Below are positions 62,116 through 64,000 of a stretch of DNA of 64,000 nucleotides, piece after piece. Made by a program: the position numbers and the translations under genes. The notes beneath the pieces were generated by a model. The model was given only the letters and a program-made list of their open reading frames with translations, was not told where the DNA came from and did no database searches. The DNA is taken from contig CM049320.1 in the NCBI GenBank assembly GCA_026874595.1, positions 53,719,070 to 53,783,069 on the forward strand, in the 5' to 3' direction. Position 1 is the stretch's first letter, and each line of letters begins with the position of its first letter. The DNA comes from Sipunculus nudus. Lineage: Eukaryota > Annelida > Sipuncula > Golfingiida > Sipunculidae.

Positions 62116-63014
62116 ACGAACACACACTTTTTCGTACATTTGCAAGTGTACAATGCACGGGGAGAATGTTTTTTTATTTCATAATTTCATCTTTCAAAAC
62201 AGGATGATATTTATAATTATCCACGTTTAAACGTGGCATTTAAATGTTCCCTAAGCCAGCGGAGAGTCATATTCCGAATAATTCCATGGCCTAGTCCCTA
62301 AGGAATATCCGAATCGTAAAACTCTGAGAAGTTAAGATTCATGCCTAATCGTTAAATGTGTGTTTGATGATGGTGAAAAATGATGGAATACCTAGTTATT
62401 TCATGTAAAAATAATTATTTCAACATCATATTGTCGTTCTGATAACCGCAGCTTGCACTATGCCTGTTTCTTGGGGTTTCTTGTGGCGCAGTTACGGTTC
62501 CGAGGGCATAAACCCGCCTGTTTCCAGTGTCATCAAATATGTTATGCATTCTACACAAACACGCCGTACTCGGAATTTGTGTACTGTAAGCCTCCTCAGA
62601 TCGTCTCTATTAACAACGGTCTTTATATATGAGTCAAATGCTGCAAAATGATCAGAAAAAAATGTTTATATTGTTTACTGGGAGGATGTGTGCTTTTTTA
62701 AAATACCAGGATGTATTCTCGGGGAGATGTGGCCTGTGTTCGCAATACGTGAAGCACAAGAAGATGTGCCCTGAATGACAGTTATTGTTCCAACTTTATT
62801 TTAAAACTTCTCTTCAGGAGCAGTCGATGAAGCCACATTGAAAGCCCAGGCGACGTGCAGTAGCTTACCAGCGCGTGCCGGATGGGTGTATGCTGTCATG
62901 AGACATTGCTCGAGCAACAGTACAACAACTTGTGCCGATATATGTGAAAGCCCTGCTTTGAAGATTCAGGACCAACAGCTTGTTAATCATGCGATAAGGT
63001 AACAATTTGCAACC

Positions 63015-63055
<41 letters not shown>

Positions 63056-63517
63056 TTGTGTAACGCAGAGAATATATTGATTGTATACAAAGTGAAAGGA
63101 AACTACATCATATCGAGAAAGATATCACATCTAAGCATTAGCTAACACGTACACTTCCTCAATTGTTAAGTGTGGCGTACATATCCCACATTTACAATCA
63201 ATCAGTTCGAATATGAATTCTATGTTTACAGATGTGGGTAACCTTCTATAGTGACGTTTTTTCGTTATGATCTACCATACTTAGACATACTCTGTATTTG
63301 AACCAAAATTGCATAATCCGTTGTAAAATAACATGACAATTAGTAAATACTGCAATGGGTGCAGTTTAGTATCACTCATATAAACTATATTTATATATTT
63401 GGGTCAGAACACCGGGCTGCATACAGATTTAAGAATTGTATTCAGCTTCAAATTGTAAACATGCGACACTCGCCCTCGAACCAACGAGAGCGGTTGTCCC
63501 GTTGTGGTTCAAACTGA

Positions 63518-63570
<53 letters not shown>

Positions 63571-63844
63571 AGGGAATATTTAGCCGTGTTAGTCTTCACG
63601 TAGTCAAGTATAAATAAGAGGTGACGCCTTTATATCGATATACATGTATATGTTCTTTTGTTCGGCATGACTTTACTTCTTAACATATCTATGTTACAGG
63701 GGATTTCGTCTTGAATCGATCCATGTTTATGGAAACAGGCCAGCATTGACCCTACCTCGCACGCTTGGGCCCAAGGTCTTCCGTTACCATTCCTGCTACT
63801 CAAGCACATGTGGCCCAAACTATTGTTGTTGCTGGTTCAGATAG
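61984..63844 (+). CDS. Three-exon gene for a 126-residue secreted cysteine-rich protein
   Basis: Exon 1 is 61,984-62,038 (donor CAG|GTAAGA), exon 2 is 62,818-62,998 (acceptor CTCTTCAG, donor AAG|GTAACA), exon 3 is 63,700-63,844 (acceptor TTACAG, stop TAG at 63,842). Introns are phase 1 and phase 2, and joining gives one uninterrupted frame. Residues 1-18 (MRRFIFLAAFLIGVTWIA) form a classic signal peptide, with likely cleavage around residue 19. The mature part has nine cysteines at 32, 49, 57, 61, 111, 116, 121, 122 and 123, ending CGPNYCCCWFR, plus one N-glycosylation sequon (NST, 52-54). The middle contains LESIHVYGNRPA. I do not recognise the family. Size, secretion and cysteine clustering would fit an effector, ligand or defence peptide, but no function is shown. 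No TATA box or poly(A) signal was found nearby. Confidence 0.8.
62039..62817 (+). other. Intron 1 of the secreted-protein gene
   Basis: GT...AG intron of 779 bp containing a (CT)n tract at about 62,073-62,114. No exon inside could be supported. Confidence 0.7.
63518..63570. repeat. (TA)n microsatellite in intron 2
   Basis: TA repeats with one CATA interruption. Confidence 0.95.
63571..63628 (+). mobile_element. Fragment of the TA-flanked hairpin repeat family
   Basis: TTAGCCGTGTTAGTCTTCAC followed by AGTATAAATAAGAGGTGACG parallels the minus-strand reading of 39,119-39,018 (GGCCATGTTAGTCTCTAG, then AAAGATAAAGAGTGACGG). It starts beside a TA tract, as does the other copy. Confidence 0.5.
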
Positions 63845-64000
63845 CTGGTCACGCCATGTGGATATGACATTTGTCTCAAATAACCTTCACGTAATATCAC
63901 GTATCAACGTCTTATTGTTATGTACGGAATGCAGAGGGTTAGCATCAGAACTTAAACAGAGATATGGATGTTCCCTCACCTGAGCAGTCAAATATTTCTC
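63845..64000 (+). other. 3' flank of the secreted-protein gene
   Basis: Probable 3' untranslated region. No AATAAA is present before the window ends. Confidence 0.4.

Larger units (their letters stand above)
62999..63699 (+). other. Intron 2 of the secreted-protein gene
   Basis: GT...AG intron of 701 bp with TA tracts at about 63,018-63,051 and 63,518-63,570, and a repeat-family fragment at 63,571-63,628. Confidence 0.7.

Overview
The window reads as nuclear DNA from an AT-rich animal genome. The evidence is short exons with GT/AG borders, long (TA)n tracts, metazoan-type hAT and non-LTR elements, and kilobase-scale satellite arrays. A mollusc, perhaps a bivalve, is my best guess, but nothing in the window proves it. 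No bacterial-style operon, CRISPR array or rRNA gene is visible. Coding content is very low, and most open frames are shadows of repeats.

Layout. Positions 1-3,735 hold the 3' part of a minus-strand gene with one 31-codon exon and one 299-codon exon. The large exon is cut by an in-frame TAG and vaguely resembles apolipoprotein-L-like proteins. Positions 3,736-14,300 are mostly non-coding, with (TA)n tracts, a decayed candidate Tigger-like element (9.1-9.6 kb) and a clear non-autonomous hAT-like element (10,298-11,811). Positions 14,375-40,090 form one large structure: two diverged inverted arms flanking, in order, a broken hAT transposase, a ~8.7 kb satellite of ~100-bp units (SatA), a spacer with a small inverted-repeat element, a ~77-bp satellite with a telomere-like motif in two blocks (SatB), and a CpG-rich satellite (SatC). 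A foldback element with a tRNA-like B box follows at 40.7 kb.

From 40.8 to 61.9 kb there is mostly non-coding sequence. It contains a degraded Rex1/CR1-like LINE on the minus strand (46.4-48.4 kb), a 365-bp direct-repeat pair, a Tigger-like terminus and a few decayed coding scraps. At the right end, 61,984-63,844 (+), is the best gene in the window: three exons with clean splice sites encoding a 126-residue secreted cysteine-rich protein of no family I can name.

No pathway can be assembled from these genes. The main biological interest is the inverted-arm/three-satellite structure and the small secreted protein. All assignments come from reading the sequence. No database search was run.
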